From assembly GCA_018335585.1 (NCBI GenBank), contig JAGXRZ010000063.1:1-57981 (forward strand): a stretch of DNA of 57,981 bases, written 5' to 3'. Of this stretch, positions 7,491 to 16,226 are shown in pieces. The position numbers were made by a program, and so were the translations under genes. Position 1 is the first letter of the stretch, and the number at the start of each line of letters is the position of its first letter. Under the pieces are notes generated by a model. The model was not told the origin of the DNA, did not search any database, and worked only from the letters and a program-made list of their open reading frames with translations. The stretch is from Selenomonadales bacterium (GTDB taxonomy: Bacteria > Bacillota > UBA994).

Positions 7491-8684
7491 ATGATTACGA
7501 AATTGCAGGTCAAGGCTATCGCGGTGTCTATGGTGCTAGTGTTAGTTCTAGGTCTCATTGGATCCGCAGGGGTCTCGCCACAAGTGGAAGCATTATCGAC
7601 GACGGACTTTGCCCTAGGCCAAATTCTCGTCGGGTTCCGTCCAGGGACTCCCGCACTTGATGTTGCCTCGGTACATGCGTCCAACAACGGACAAGTGCGC
7701 GAGGTTATTGACAGGATCGGTGTCCAAGTGGTGCGTGTGCCCGCAGGAGACGAACTCCGCGCGGTGGCCAGATATAGGTCTAACCCCAATGTGCTTTTCG
7801 CGGAAGTGGACGGCATTGTACATGCTCTAGGTTTTACGCCTAACGATCCGATGTTGCCTAATCAATGGGGTCTTTCTAGGGTGGAAGCTACATTGGCCTG
7901 GGGTGTAACCCGCAGTAATTCCACGATACGGATAGCTATTCTCGACACGGGGATTGACGCAAATCACGGCGATATCAGCCCTAAGGTGGTTGCCGCGCGG
8001 AATTTCTCCACCAGTAACACGGTAAACGACCGGAATGGTCACGGCACCCACGTAGCTGGCATTGCTGCTGCTGTCACGAACAACCTCAGGGGCATCGCAG
8101 GGCTAGGATTCGACTCGGTGCTGATGAACGGCAAAGTGCTTGGGGATAACGGCAGCGGAACGTGGTCATCTGTCGCCAATGGCATCATCTGGGCAGCAGA
8201 TAACGGCGCGCGCGTCATCAATCTGAGTCTTGGCGGCACAAGTCACTCTACTACGCTCGAAAATGCAGTAAATCATGCGTGGGGGCGGGGAGCAGTCATA
8301 GTGGCTGCCGCAGGCAATAGCAATACCAGCACCCTTACATATCCGGCTGCCTATGCCAACGTTATTGCCGTAGGCGCTACAGACCAGAATGATGCCCGTG
8401 CATCCTTCTCTAACTTTGGCACTTGGGTCGATGTAGCAGCCCCCGGCGTAGATATCCTGTCCACAACTCCTCGCGTCGGAAGAACTGACCAGTATGCCAC
8501 AAAAAGCGGTACTTCAATGGCTGCACCTTTTGTCGCTGGATTAGCAGGACTGGTTTGGACTACCGGATGGGGCACGAGTAACACTGCGGTGCGCGACCGA
8601 ATCCAAGCGACGGTTGATCCGATTGTTACCGACCAGCCTATTGGCGGTCGTATCAATGCAGCTCGTGCGGTGGGAGCAAGGTAG
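7491..8684 (+). CDS. Secreted subtilisin-like S8 serine protease (thermitase type)
   Basis: ATG 7491 has AAGGAGG at 7475-7481. A signal peptide covers residues 1-35 (hydrophobic [19 protein letters not shown]). An I9/fervidolysin-like propeptide follows ([15 protein letters not shown]... VQVVRVPAG). The catalytic triad is visible: Asp in [11 protein letters not shown], His in [13 protein letters not shown] and Ser in [13 protein letters not shown], with oxyanion Asn in VAAAGNSN. At 397 residues there is no C-terminal extension. It is an exported protease probably used for extracellular protein breakdown or maturation. It is followed one base later by a small gene. Confidence 0.9.
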   Translation: MITKLQVKAIAVSMVLVLVLGLIGSAGVSPQVEALSTTDFALGQILVGFRPGTPALDVASVHASNNGQVREVIDRIGVQVVRVPAGDELRAVARYRSNPNVLFAEVDGIVHALGFTPNDPMLPNQWGLSRVEATLAWGVTRSNSTIRIAILDTGIDANHGDISPKVVAARNFSTSNTVNDRNGHGTHVAGIAAAVTNNLRGIAGLGFDSVLMNGKVLGDNGSGTWSSVANGIIWAADNGARVINLSLGGTSHSTTLENAVNHAWGRGAVIVAAAGNSNTSTLTYPAAYANVIAVGATDQNDARASFSNFGTWVDVAAPGVDILSTTPRVGRTDQYATKSGTSMAAPFVAGLAGLVWTTGWGTSNTAVRDRIQATVDPIVTDQPIGGRINAARAVGAR

Positions 8685-8685
8685 C

Positions 8686-9015
8686 GTGTCTAACGACTCT
8701 GGTAGCGTAGTGGACGGCGCGCTCGGCGATCTCAAGCCGCGCGAGCGTACTGTAGCTGTCCAAGCGGCCCGTCGGGCAGGGGCGCATCTGGCAAACCGCC
8801 TAAAAGTTAATCCAAGTGAAATCACCCTGCAGAGGGTGATCCCAGGCACGTGGCCCGATACCAGTCTCGGTTGTCCAGAGCCCGGCTGCCTATACGCCCA
8901 AGTGCTCACAGCAGGCTACGTGGTAATTTTGGTCCACGGAAAGGATACGTACGAGTATCGGACAGATGGGAAGCAAAGCCTAGTTTGTGTCGGACTCAAA
9001 GATGGTAATCCATGA
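8686..9015 (+). CDS. Small conserved hypothetical protein, 109 aa
   Basis: GTG 8686 lies one base after the protease stop with GGGAG (8672-8676) upstream, so the two genes are likely translationally linked. An N-terminal helix (RERTVAVQAARRAGAHLANRL) precedes a beta-rich domain with the motif PGTWPDTSLGCPEPGCLYAQ and then GYVVILVHGKDTYEYRTDGK, a pattern I have seen in uncharacterised Chloroflexota and Bacillota secreted or membrane proteins. There is no signal peptide. Function unknown; a protease-associated role is only inferred from position. Confidence 0.65.
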   Translation: MSNDSGSVVDGALGDLKPRERTVAVQAARRAGAHLANRLKVNPSEITLQRVIPGTWPDTSLGCPEPGCLYAQVLTAGYVVILVHGKDTYEYRTDGKQSLVCVGLKDGNP

Positions 9016-9175
9016 GCCTAGGCATAGTGGGCAGGGCTACGGGCGACACTGAGCAACCTAGTTGGTCCGCCTAAAGGGGGTGAGCATCTTCTGTACAAAA
9101 TCTGGCTAACTCGTCTGTCTAATAAACTGTCGACAAATGCTAGGCAATTGAAAGTAAGCAGAAGGAGTTGTGATC

Positions 9176-10825
9176 ATGTCACGTAAATTATTGGCTATCT
9201 TATTAACCGTAGTTTGCATTTTTTCGTTGGTAGTCACATCAGGCGCCAAAGTTCACATCGTTGAAGAGGATGTCCCCTTCTACGGCGATCTCGATGGCAA
9301 CAAACTTTCAGACGATCTTGATGACGCACTTGCTAAGACAAAGCCTGGGGAAAAAATATCCGTTATTGTTGTTCTCGACAGAGCCCCTCAGGACGAAGTA
9401 TTGCACGACCTCTCGCTCGGTGCTGCTGAACTGAAGGGTCGCTGGGAACATGCCATTCAAGGCTTTGCGGTGGAAATGACACCGGGGCGCATTAGAGCCA
9501 TGGCCAGACATCCTTTTATTCAAAGAATTGACTTGGAGCGCACATACCATGCTCTCGGCTTGGGATCTGCCACAACGTGGACCGGTGTTCAAGCTGCACG
9601 TAGTACATATGCTGTGTGCGGCGATCGCGATGGCAATCGGCTTACCTATTCCAGAAATGATGTCGTGATTGCCATTCTTGATACCGGTATCCATGCGGGT
9701 CATGTTGACCTAGACGGTGGCAAGGTCATCGGCTGGTTCGATGCCATCAATGGCCGGACAACGGCTTACGATGATCAAGGCCATGGAACGCATGTGGCCG
9801 GAATTGCCGCCGGCACGGGAGAGGGCAACAACGTTGACATAGGTGTCGCGCCTGGTGCCGCGCTGGTCGGAATTAAGGTGCTTAATCAGCATGGGTCTGG
9901 TACCACAACGCAGATTATTAACGGCGTCAATTGGATGATTAACAACAGAACCACTTTTAATATTCGTATCGGCAACATGAGCCTAGGTTCTTCTGGTTCG
10001 TCAGACGGAACCGACAGCTTATCTCAAGCCGTAAACAATGCGGTCAACAACGGCATTACCATGGTTGTCGCGGCAGGCAATTCAGGTCCTGCAGTTCGCA
10101 CAATAGGTTCCCCGGCTGCAGCCGCTAATGCGATTACAGTGGGTGCTCTCCATGCCCCGGGCGACAGAGGGTGGGCACTGGCAGCCTTCTCTAGCAGAGG
10201 ACCCACAGCAGACAATCGTATTAAGCCAAACATCACCGCACCTGGCGCTAACATCAATGCTCCCTCTCACACAAGCTCGACAGGGTATGTTAGCCAGAGT
10301 GGCACTTCCATGGCCGCTCCCTTTATCGCGGGAGTCATAGGGCTCATGCTTGACGCCAACAACTCTTTGACTGACAGCGGTATAAAAAATATTCTCTACG
10401 CACCCGGCAACCTGAGAGACTTCGGACCGTCTGGTATGGATAACGACTTTGGCTCGGGTACCACCCTTCCCTTTAACGCTATCCGACAAGCGGGAGGATT
10501 TACCTCAGGGAGCTTTTCCGATAATCTGTCTATTGGTTTCGGATCCGGTACACTCTCTGGCACTGGCGCAACGCAAAACCATACCTTTAGCGTGACAGCC
10601 ACAACTGCGCCGATTGCTATCACGTTTATCCACTCAAATTGGTCTACCTCCGTCGACTTTGATATACGCTTGCTCAATCCAAGCGGGACGGTGGTGGCCT
10701 CCTCTACCGGTACCAATCGTCAAGAAACCATTCGGTTTCAGCCTAGTGTAACCGGTACCTATACCCTGAGAGTAAACTCGCATGCAGGGTCTGGCGGGTA
10801 TTGGTTTAATGTGAGTCGGCGGTAG
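9176..10825 (+). CDS. Secreted S8 serine protease with C-terminal PPC-like domain
   Basis: ATG 9176 with GAAGGAG at 9161-9167 (the GTG at 9170 is too close). Residues 1-24 form a signal peptide; an I9-like propeptide occupies about 45-120 (ISVIVVLDRAP... IQGFAVEMTPGRIRAMARHP). The catalytic domain shows Asp ([11 protein letters not shown]), His ([13 protein letters not shown]), Asn (VVAAGNSG) and Ser ([13 protein letters not shown]). The last ~110 residues form a beta-sandwich resembling bacterial pre-peptidase C-terminal domains (VDFDIRLLNPSGTVVAS, GTYTLRVNS). The 549-aa protein is distinct from its neighbour at 7491, so this is a second, independent secreted protease. Confidence 0.88.
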   Translation: MSRKLLAILLTVVCIFSLVVTSGAKVHIVEEDVPFYGDLDGNKLSDDLDDALAKTKPGEKISVIVVLDRAPQDEVLHDLSLGAAELKGRWEHAIQGFAVEMTPGRIRAMARHPFIQRIDLERTYHALGLGSATTWTGVQAARSTYAVCGDRDGNRLTYSRNDVVIAILDTGIHAGHVDLDGGKVIGWFDAINGRTTAYDDQGHGTHVAGIAAGTGEGNNVDIGVAPGAALVGIKVLNQHGSGTTTQIINGVNWMINNRTTFNIRIGNMSLGSSGSSDGTDSLSQAVNNAVNNGITMVVAAGNSGPAVRTIGSPAAAANAITVGALHAPGDRGWALAAFSSRGPTADNRIKPNITAPGANINAPSHTSSTGYVSQSGTSMAAPFIAGVIGLMLDANNSLTDSGIKNILYAPGNLRDFGPSGMDNDFGSGTTLPFNAIRQAGGFTSGSFSDNLSIGFGSGTLSGTGATQNHTFSVTATTAPIAITFIHSNWSTSVDFDIRLLNPSGTVVASSTGTNRQETIRFQPSVTGTYTLRVNSHAGSGGYWFNVSRR

Positions 10826-10909
10826 ACCAAATTACATATCAGGCTCTCCGTGAATAGTTGGAGGAGCCCGCGATTTTCAATTCTCGCTCTGGGAAAGTAA
10901 ACCTGCCTT

Positions 10910-10949
10910 CATCGCCACGCCCCATAAAAGTGGAGTGGCGATGTTTCTT
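10910..10949 (+). terminator. Terminator after second S8 protease
   Basis: CATCGCCAC (10910-10918) pairs with GTGGCGATG (10935-10943), followed by TTTCTT. Confidence 0.5.
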
Positions 10950-11120
10950 GAGGTGATTACTGCGCTCAGCAAAGGTTGACGCATAGTCTCGCAACCCTCT
11001 CAAACCCTTTGCCGAGCAATAGTTTTACACCACCAAAACTTTGATTTAATTGTATCGTAGTGAAGCCTCCAATATAATACCTCTGGGTCATGGAAAACAT
11101 AGGACAAAGGAGGTAGTTTT

Positions 11121-11972
11121 GTGCGGAAACCAGTCATCGCGATTCTCGCCTTTATCGTGTCCCTGAGTCTATTGTATCCTGCTCTGGTGCCAATGTCTCG
11201 CGCTTTTGCTACTGCGCCAAGCACCGTCTCTGCCCAGGTAATCAGTGTATTTGACGGTGACACCATCCGGGTGCGTCTTTCTACCGGCGTCGAAGAGACC
11301 GTACGTATGATAGGTATTGATACCCCCGAAGTAGCTAGGGATGGAAATCCAGCGGAACCCTTTAGTGCAGAGGCGACAGCGCTCGCCCAAACGCGCCTAG
11401 GTGGAAGAACCGTTTTCCTCGAAATCGGCGCCAGGTCACGTGATGCTTTTGACCGTTTGCTGGCATATGTTTGGGTCGAACAACCACTAAACACGACTGA
11501 AGCAGAGATTAGGGCCAAAATGTTCCAAGCGGAGATACTGCTGCGGGGATATGCGGAGATACTAGCCATAGAGCCTAACATCAAGTACATCGGCCCGTTT
11601 GTTAACAGCTTTGAGCGAGAGGCGCGCACCCTAAGGAGAGGAATTTGGTCACTCGTTGCACCGACCGGAATGGTGGTTGCCTCGCTGGATTTAATTGCTG
11701 AGGTGGTAACCGTTACAAACCAAGGCTCGACGAGCAGGGATATTTCTCGCTGGGTGCTGTTTAGTGATATCGGCGATCAAACATATACTTTCCCCCGCGG
11801 AACTGTTGTTCCGGCGGGAGGAAGCATTAGGGTCGTCAGCGGATCTAGGGCTACTGCAGGCCCAGGGCAGCTGGTCTGGACTAGATCTTATATGTGGAGC
11901 AACAGCGGGGATCTTGCAGTCCTACGGAATAATGCCGGAAATGTGATTTGTCGACTTTGGAGGGCTCCTTAA
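11121..11972 (+). CDS. Secreted thermonuclease (SNase) with C-terminal lamin-tail domain
   Basis: GTG 11121 preceded by AAAGGAGG (11106-11113). A signal peptide (residues 1-30) is followed by a staphylococcal nuclease-like domain: VFDGDTIRVRL (metal Asp), VRMIGIDTPE (catalytic Arg), FSAEAT (catalytic Glu) and FDRLLAYVWV (second Arg). The final ~90 residues form a lamin-tail (LTD) beta domain: DISRWVLFSDIGDQTYTFP and PAGGSIRVVSG. LTD domains often attach to secreted nucleases and probably bind surfaces or substrate. The same architecture recurs at 27993-29174 (minus strand), and the LTD and tail (WTRSHIWNN / WTRSYMWSN) are clearly related. Likely scavenges extracellular DNA. Confidence 0.88.
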   Translation: MRKPVIAILAFIVSLSLLYPALVPMSRAFATAPSTVSAQVISVFDGDTIRVRLSTGVEETVRMIGIDTPEVARDGNPAEPFSAEATALAQTRLGGRTVFLEIGARSRDAFDRLLAYVWVEQPLNTTEAEIRAKMFQAEILLRGYAEILAIEPNIKYIGPFVNSFEREARTLRRGIWSLVAPTGMVVASLDLIAEVVTVTNQGSTSRDISRWVLFSDIGDQTYTFPRGTVVPAGGSIRVVSGSRATAGPGQLVWTRSYMWSNSGDLAVLRNNAGNVICRLWRAP

Positions 11973-12039
11973 AGATTTGGCAAACCACACGCCTTGTGGA
12001 GCATCTTTCCATGATTCCATTAACAGCAACATAACACGG

Positions 12040-12066
12040 ACAGCTATCCCGTTGCGGGATAGCTGT
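12040..12066 (+). terminator. Perfect 12-bp hairpin downstream of thermonuclease
   Basis: ACAGCTATCCCG (12040-12051), loop TTG, CGGGATAGCTGT (12055-12066). The T-tract is weak (ATTGCT), so termination is probable but not certain. Confidence 0.5.
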
Positions 12067-12163
12067 ATTGCTACTGGGATCAACATATATACCCCTTTAG
12101 ATTGCTGCCTGCCTGCATAATGTCAGAGGTGAGCCTTAGGAGTTTTAGAGTGGCAATTAGGTA

Positions 12164-12285
12164 CTGCTTCTACTACTAAGTGATGAACGCATTGCGTTCG
12201 CCCCCGCCGTTGCTCTAAACCATCTCCACGACACAAATCGTTTACGCATCTTGAAGGAGATTAGCACTGCTGTTGACGAATTGTA
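12164..12285 (+). pseudogene. Relic of DUF2325 gene 3' end
   Basis: The stretch parallels the end of the gene at 3974-5515: TTCTACTACTAAGTGATGAA, then GCATTGCGTTCG, then CATCTCCACGACACAAAT, TTGAAGGAGATTAGCACTGC and a stop TAG at 12283. In translation it reads VMNALRS... NHLHDTNRLRILKEISTAVDEL against VMSALRS... LHYLHGTNSLRTLKEMSAAVGEL. Frameshifts and an internal stop show it is dead. Confidence 0.75.
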
Positions 12286-12607
12286 GAACGCCACCAATGC
12301 TACTCGTATGGCCATGCTTGGCTACTGCAATTACAGCGTCAGCCGCGGCGCACGAAGGGAAGCGCGGGACGCAGACCTTACAGGGTATCCAGGGCCATAA
12401 CAGATGCCACTTGATTTAAAATTGGCTCTAGTGGTGGAGCGAACGAAGACTTTGCGGCTACTTTCTTCATCAATGCAACCTTTTAGTCGGGTAGGCATTA
12501 TAGTAGTGACAATGTAACTGTGCAGAGATGGGCGTAGCTTACAGGGTCAGGTTGCAGGGCATACAGACATAGTTACTAAGGAATTATGAAGGAGGTAATG
12601 GAAACTT

Positions 12608-13741
12608 ATGAAAAGAAATTTAGTGTTGGTGGTTGCTGTTGTGGCGCTGGTTGCCGTTGTGGTATTTGCCGCGATGTCTTTTCTCCGCCCTGAGACTAAG
12701 GCTTACGCCACTCTGCAGGTTAATCCGCAGTTTGAGTTTGCCGTTGATCGTGACAACCAGGTTATAAATGTGGTGGCATTGAGCGAGGATGCAAAACAGG
12801 TAATGAGTGACCTTAGGCTCGCAGGTCGTGACCTCACCGAGGCATTGAAACTGGTAACAGAAAAGACCATAGCGCTTGGGTTAGTTGCACCTAATATGGA
12901 GTTTGTGTTCTTGTTGCGCCCTGCGACTGTCGGAGTGGATGTGCAAATGCTAAAAGAGCTGGCCACAAGAGCTAAAGAGTCGATCAGCGCAAGTTTACTA
13001 GCTGCTAATCTCAACACAGAAGTCAAGGCTGCGGTCATCTCCAAGGAGATGTTTGAGTTATGGAAGGGCAACAGGTACCTGCTTGAGGCTTATGCAGACT
13101 TGGCGGAGATGAATGTCTCCGAAGCAGTAATCCGCGAAATTCTCACGCTAGCGGAGCAGGGACTAGTCGACAAAACCAAGTTTGAGGAAGAGCTACACAC
13201 CGTTGTCGCTGCCATGACCGATATGATCGAGGCAGGTCTAAACGAAGAGCACGCCCTAGCCTTCTTGCGTAGAGCACTGGCTTTAGACAGCGAACTCGAC
13301 GAGTTGTCTACAATTGCCGCCGCACTCATAGACGTGCACGAAGCTGGCGGCAATCCGGAGCATCTCTTAAAATTCATGGAAGAGGCGCTCAGGAACGGCG
13401 TTACACAGGAGACCATGCTGGCTGAGCTGACCACGGTAGCGGCAGCATACATTGACATGGTCGAAGCAGGCTTGACCCCCGACGTAGCCAAGAGCCTACT
13501 TGCCGAGGCTATGAAGGCGGATCCCGCGCTTCTGGAAGTGACCACCGTTGTTGCAGCCGCAATTGACATGGTAGAGGCAGGCCAGACAGAAGCCGAGGCT
13601 ATAGCCAAAATCCAAGCAGCTATAAAAGCGGATCCTTCGCTAGATACCTTAGGGGAGCGCCTTGGCGTTAGTGATAAAGACGCTGATAAAGCAAAGGATC
13701 AAGCGGACTCCGCAGAGGATACAGAAGGAGGTGGCGAATAG
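12608..13741 (+). CDS. RsgI-like membrane protein with C-terminal helical repeats
   Basis: ATG 12608 lies 12 nt after AAGGAGG (12589-12595). One N-terminal transmembrane helix (residues 5-26) is followed by a domain like the extracytoplasmic middle domain of RsgI anti-sigma factors: ATLQVNPQFEFAVDRDNQVI and then LAGRDLTEALKLVTEKTIALG. The cytoplasmic RsgI_N sigma-binding segment is absent. Residues ~198-348 hold four related helical repeats of 37-41 residues with the core T-VAA--IDM-EAG------A---L--A. The tail is acidic. No sigma factor gene is adjacent. I infer an extracytoplasmic sensor or scaffold; partners are unknown. Confidence 0.65.
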   Translation: MKRNLVLVVAVVALVAVVVFAAMSFLRPETKAYATLQVNPQFEFAVDRDNQVINVVALSEDAKQVMSDLRLAGRDLTEALKLVTEKTIALGLVAPNMEFVFLLRPATVGVDVQMLKELATRAKESISASLLAANLNTEVKAAVISKEMFELWKGNRYLLEAYADLAEMNVSEAVIREILTLAEQGLVDKTKFEEELHTVVAAMTDMIEAGLNEEHALAFLRRALALDSELDELSTIAAALIDVHEAGGNPEHLLKFMEEALRNGVTQETMLAELTTVAAAYIDMVEAGLTPDVAKSLLAEAMKADPALLEVTTVVAAAIDMVEAGQTEAEAIAKIQAAIKADPSLDTLGERLGVSDKDADKAKDQADSAEDTEGGGE

Positions 13742-13829
13742 AAGCCAGAGAACTGATCCCCCTCGATGAAACTACATGGGTGAGTGCGGAACGTTGACTT
13801 AGTAGTCCGACTTTGCAGGATCGTCAAGA

Positions 13830-13862
13830 GTGCGGGAGAAGCATTTGGCTTCTCCCACTTTT
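13830..13862 (+). terminator. Rho-independent terminator after RsgI-like gene
   Basis: GTGCGGGAGAAGC (13830-13842) pairs with GCTTCTCCCAC (13848-13858) around loop ATTTG, followed by TTTTAT. Confidence 0.8.
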
Positions 13863-14030
13863 ATGGCTTACAATCTGGGTGCGACTTTACGTAACCTTGT
13901 TCGTTCAATGGAGTCATAGGCGCTCGTCAAAATCAGTAATATCGCTATGTTCCTCCTGAGACCCGACAGTAGCAGGCAATACCCCCACTATGTCGGATGA
14001 CAATCGGTCGATCTAGGGGTAATGGCCACA

Positions 14031-14060
14031 TTGACACCACTAAGTAATTTGGAATATTCT
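14031..14060 (+). promoter_or_regulatory. Sigma-A promoter of the sensor kinase operon
   Basis: TTGACA at 14031-14036 and TATTCT about 18 bp downstream. This places transcription start near 14067 and favours the ATG at 14088, with GGTGG at 14075-14079, over the earlier ATG 14022. Confidence 0.6.
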
Positions 14061-14087
14061 ATTACAAAACGAACGGTGGTGAATACC

Positions 14088-14813
14088 ATGCCAGCAAGAC
14101 AAGATGTCACACGACTTAGGCCAATTCTATTTGGCATACTTGCGCCTAGCTTCCTAGTTGGCGCATTGGCGCTGTTGTTTGTGTTGACCTTTACCGACAA
14201 CGTTGGCGGGTTGTTGCGGAGCAAAGTAGAGATGACGGTGATAAACGTCGAGGAGCGGGTAGAGTCTGCCTTAGCGCGCGACTTAGCTATTGGCGAAATG
14301 TTTGCCGCGCGACCACACCTTTTGTCTATGTTGAAGCAAGGAAATATGACCACTGTGCAAAGCCACTTAGAGTTTTTTGTAGAGCACCTCGCGCAAATAG
14401 AGCGCGTAACCATCGTTAACACGCGTGGCATCCAGGTCGCCAACTATCCCTTAACACCCGAGACCCTTGGTATGGACTTCTCCCACCGCGACTACTTTGT
14501 GAAGGTAAGCCAGACTTGGGAGCCGCATGTGTCTGAGTTCTTTATGCGCGTCTCGCCGCCGCAGCGCTACGTTTTTACCATTTCGGTGCCGCTAATTTAT
14601 GAGGGCACGCCTCTCGGCGTCCTAAACATCCAACCTCACGCCAACTACTTCGGTAATCGTCATGCCAGAGGGGGACATCACCGTCGTCGACAGCCGAGGG
14701 CGGTTGGTGTATTCGTCTGTCGCAAACATTTTGGCCGGCCCGCTAGATATCTCTACCTTGCCTGTGGTGCAGCGCCTGATGCAAAGGGAGAGCGGTTTTA
14801 TGGAGACTGTTGA
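14088..14813 (+). CDS. Sensor histidine kinase, N-terminal sensory half (frameshifted)
   Basis: The frame starts with one transmembrane helix (FGILAPSFLVGALALLFVLTF) followed by an extracytoplasmic dCache-like sensor: FFVEHLAQIERVTIVNTRGI, MDFSHRDYFVKV, PQRYVFTISVPLI, GTPLGVLNIQPHANYF. Homology stops near 14650; what follows in this frame (GNRHARGGHHRRR...) is spurious. The continuation IVMPEGDITVVDSRGRLVYSS lies in another frame and belongs to the entry starting at 14662. One or two bases lost or gained near 14650-14655 separate them. Read together, 14088-15837 would make one kinase of about 580 residues. The break is either a recent mutation or a sequencing error. Confidence 0.7.
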   Translation: MPARQDVTRLRPILFGILAPSFLVGALALLFVLTFTDNVGGLLRSKVEMTVINVEERVESALARDLAIGEMFAARPHLLSMLKQGNMTTVQSHLEFFVEHLAQIERVTIVNTRGIQVANYPLTPETLGMDFSHRDYFVKVSQTWEPHVSEFFMRVSPPQRYVFTISVPLIYEGTPLGVLNIQPHANYFGNRHARGGHHRRRQPRAVGVFVCRKHFGRPARYLYLACGAAPDAKGERFYGDC

Positions 14814-15837
14814 CCCTGAAACTAAGCAGCCCACCTACACCGGCTATCGGGCCATCGGTGCCCATGGCTGGGGCATACTGGTTGACATCCCTCTGCGGGT
14901 ACTGACGGCGCCACTTCGGGAAACGCTTGGCTGGCTGCTGCCGATTACTTTGTTGGCCGTGATGCTCGGCGGGTATGGCGGTTACCGTTGGGCACTACAA
15001 CTAGAGGCAGAGAAAGTCATCTCCCTGCAATTGCGAGCACACACACGCGACCTTGCGGCATTGAACGAGGACATGACGATTCTCAACCAGCAACTAGCCG
15101 TAGCCTCAGACGCTAAGTCAGACTTTCTTGCCAGCATGTCGCACGAGCTAAGGACTCCGCTTAATTCTATCATTGGCTTCTCGCAAATCTTAGAGGATGG
15201 CCTGACCGGTGAGCTCAACGACAAGCAAAAAGAGTACATCGGGTATGTACTAGCTAGCGGGAACCACCTCTTGGCCCTCATTAACGACATCTTAGATGTG
15301 GCTAAAATAGAGGCAGGCAAGGCAGAACTGGAGGTGTCGCCTTTCCCGCTCCGCTCTGCACTAGAAGGTGCGGTAGCCAGTCTAACCGATAAAGCAGAAG
15401 CGCGCCGCCTCAGCCTGACGCTTGTTGTTACTCCAGACGCCGACATTGACATTCTTGCTGACGAGCGTAGGTTTCGGCAAATCGCGCTCAATCTCTTGAG
15501 CAACGCCGTGAAGTTCACTCCGGAAGGAGGGGCTGTGACTGTCAAAGCGCAGCGCTTCGCTGGCAGCGAGTTAGCCGAGCTCGCCGCGGGCGATTACGTT
15601 GAAATCGCGGTAACTGACACGGGGATAGGCATTAGCGCGGCAGATCAGGCGAAGCTTTTCCAGCCGTTTTCACAACTTAAATCCGGCCTGAGTAAGAATG
15701 TATCGGGGACGGGTCTTGGGCTCGCACTTACCAAGAAACTTGTGGAGATGCATGGCGGGGCCATTTGGCTGCAAAGCGAGCCGGGCAGGGGCAGCACATT
15801 TACTTTTGTCCTGCCCGTTAAGTCGCTTACGCAATAA
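14662..15837 (+). CDS. Sensor histidine kinase, C-terminal half (HisKA-HATPase)
   Basis: Starts (nominal ATG 14662) inside the dCache domain interrupted upstream: ITVVDSRGRLVYSS ... GYRAIGAHGWGILVDIPL, then a second transmembrane helix (LLPITLLAVMLGGYGGYRW, residues 92-110) and a short coiled coil. The HisKA domain has the phosphorylated His161 in SMSHELRTPLNSIIGF; the HATPase has NLLSNAVKFTPEGG (N box), DTGIGI (G1) and GTGLGLALTKKLVEMHGG (G2). All catalytic motifs are intact. It is followed 11-17 bp downstream by a CheY-like regulator and then an HD-GYP regulator, its probable targets. Confidence 0.85.
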   Translation: MPEGDITVVDSRGRLVYSSVANILAGPLDISTLPVVQRLMQRESGFMETVDPETKQPTYTGYRAIGAHGWGILVDIPLRVLTAPLRETLGWLLPITLLAVMLGGYGGYRWALQLEAEKVISLQLRAHTRDLAALNEDMTILNQQLAVASDAKSDFLASMSHELRTPLNSIIGFSQILEDGLTGELNDKQKEYIGYVLASGNHLLALINDILDVAKIEAGKAELEVSPFPLRSALEGAVASLTDKAEARRLSLTLVVTPDADIDILADERRFRQIALNLLSNAVKFTPEGGAVTVKAQRFAGSELAELAAGDYVEIAVTDTGIGISAADQAKLFQPFSQLKSGLSKNVSGTGLGLALTKKLVEMHGGAIWLQSEPGRGSTFTFVLPVKSLTQ

Positions 15838-15854
15838 GTGAGGAGACGATGCTT

Positions 15855-16214
15855 ATGAAGGTGTTAATTGTCGACGACAACGAGAACAACATGACATTGC
15901 TCCGCGATCTCTTGCGCTTTCACGGCTTCGATACCATAGAGGCGAAGGACGGAGCCGAGGGCATTGCCATGGCCAAGGCGCACCGTCCCGATCTAATCTT
16001 ACTAGACATTCAAATGCCGGGTATGGACGGCGTGACTGCGCTAAGAACCCTTAAAGCAGCAGTGGAGACAGCAAGAATCAAGATTGTGGCGCTTACTTCG
16101 TCAGCAATGAGGGGTGACAAGGAAAAGTTCCTAGCGGAAGGCGCTGACTACTACATCTCTAAACCGATTGACACACGGGAGCTACCGCAGTTGCTTAAAC
16201 AACTTATGGGCTGA
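15855..16214 (+). CDS. CheY/DivK-like single-domain response regulator
   Basis: Start at ATG 15855 (MKVLIVDDNE), nine bases after AGGAG; ATG 15849 is possible but too near. The receiver domain is complete: acidic pocket D7-D8, phosphoacceptor Asp51 in LILLDIQMPGMDG, Thr81 in ALTSSA and Lys103 in ISKPID. There is no output domain, so it acts through protein contact, relaying phosphate between the upstream kinase and another protein. It sits between the kinase and the HD-GYP regulator in one transcription unit. Confidence 0.88.
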   Translation: MKVLIVDDNENNMTLLRDLLRFHGFDTIEAKDGAEGIAMAKAHRPDLILLDIQMPGMDGVTALRTLKAAVETARIKIVALTSSAMRGDKEKFLAEGADYYISKPIDTRELPQLLKQLMG

Positions 16215-16226
16215 GGAGGGATTTGC

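Larger units (their letters stand above)
11973..12607. other. Gene-free stretch with hairpin and DUF2325 relic
   Basis: Contains the 12-bp hairpin at 12040-12066, the decayed DUF2325 tail at 12164-12285 and possibly very degenerate antitoxin sequence just after it (about 12310-12350, GGCTACTGCAATTAC resembling the start of the 5542 gene). The rest holds nothing I can identify. Confidence 0.5.

Noticed and set aside
12178-12285. Functional small gene
   Set aside because: Similarity to the DUF2325 tail crosses frames and an internal stop, so it is a relic.
14022-14087. Earlier ATG start for the sensor kinase
   Set aside because: It lies upstream of or within a good sigma-A promoter (14031-14060), so the transcript would begin after it.
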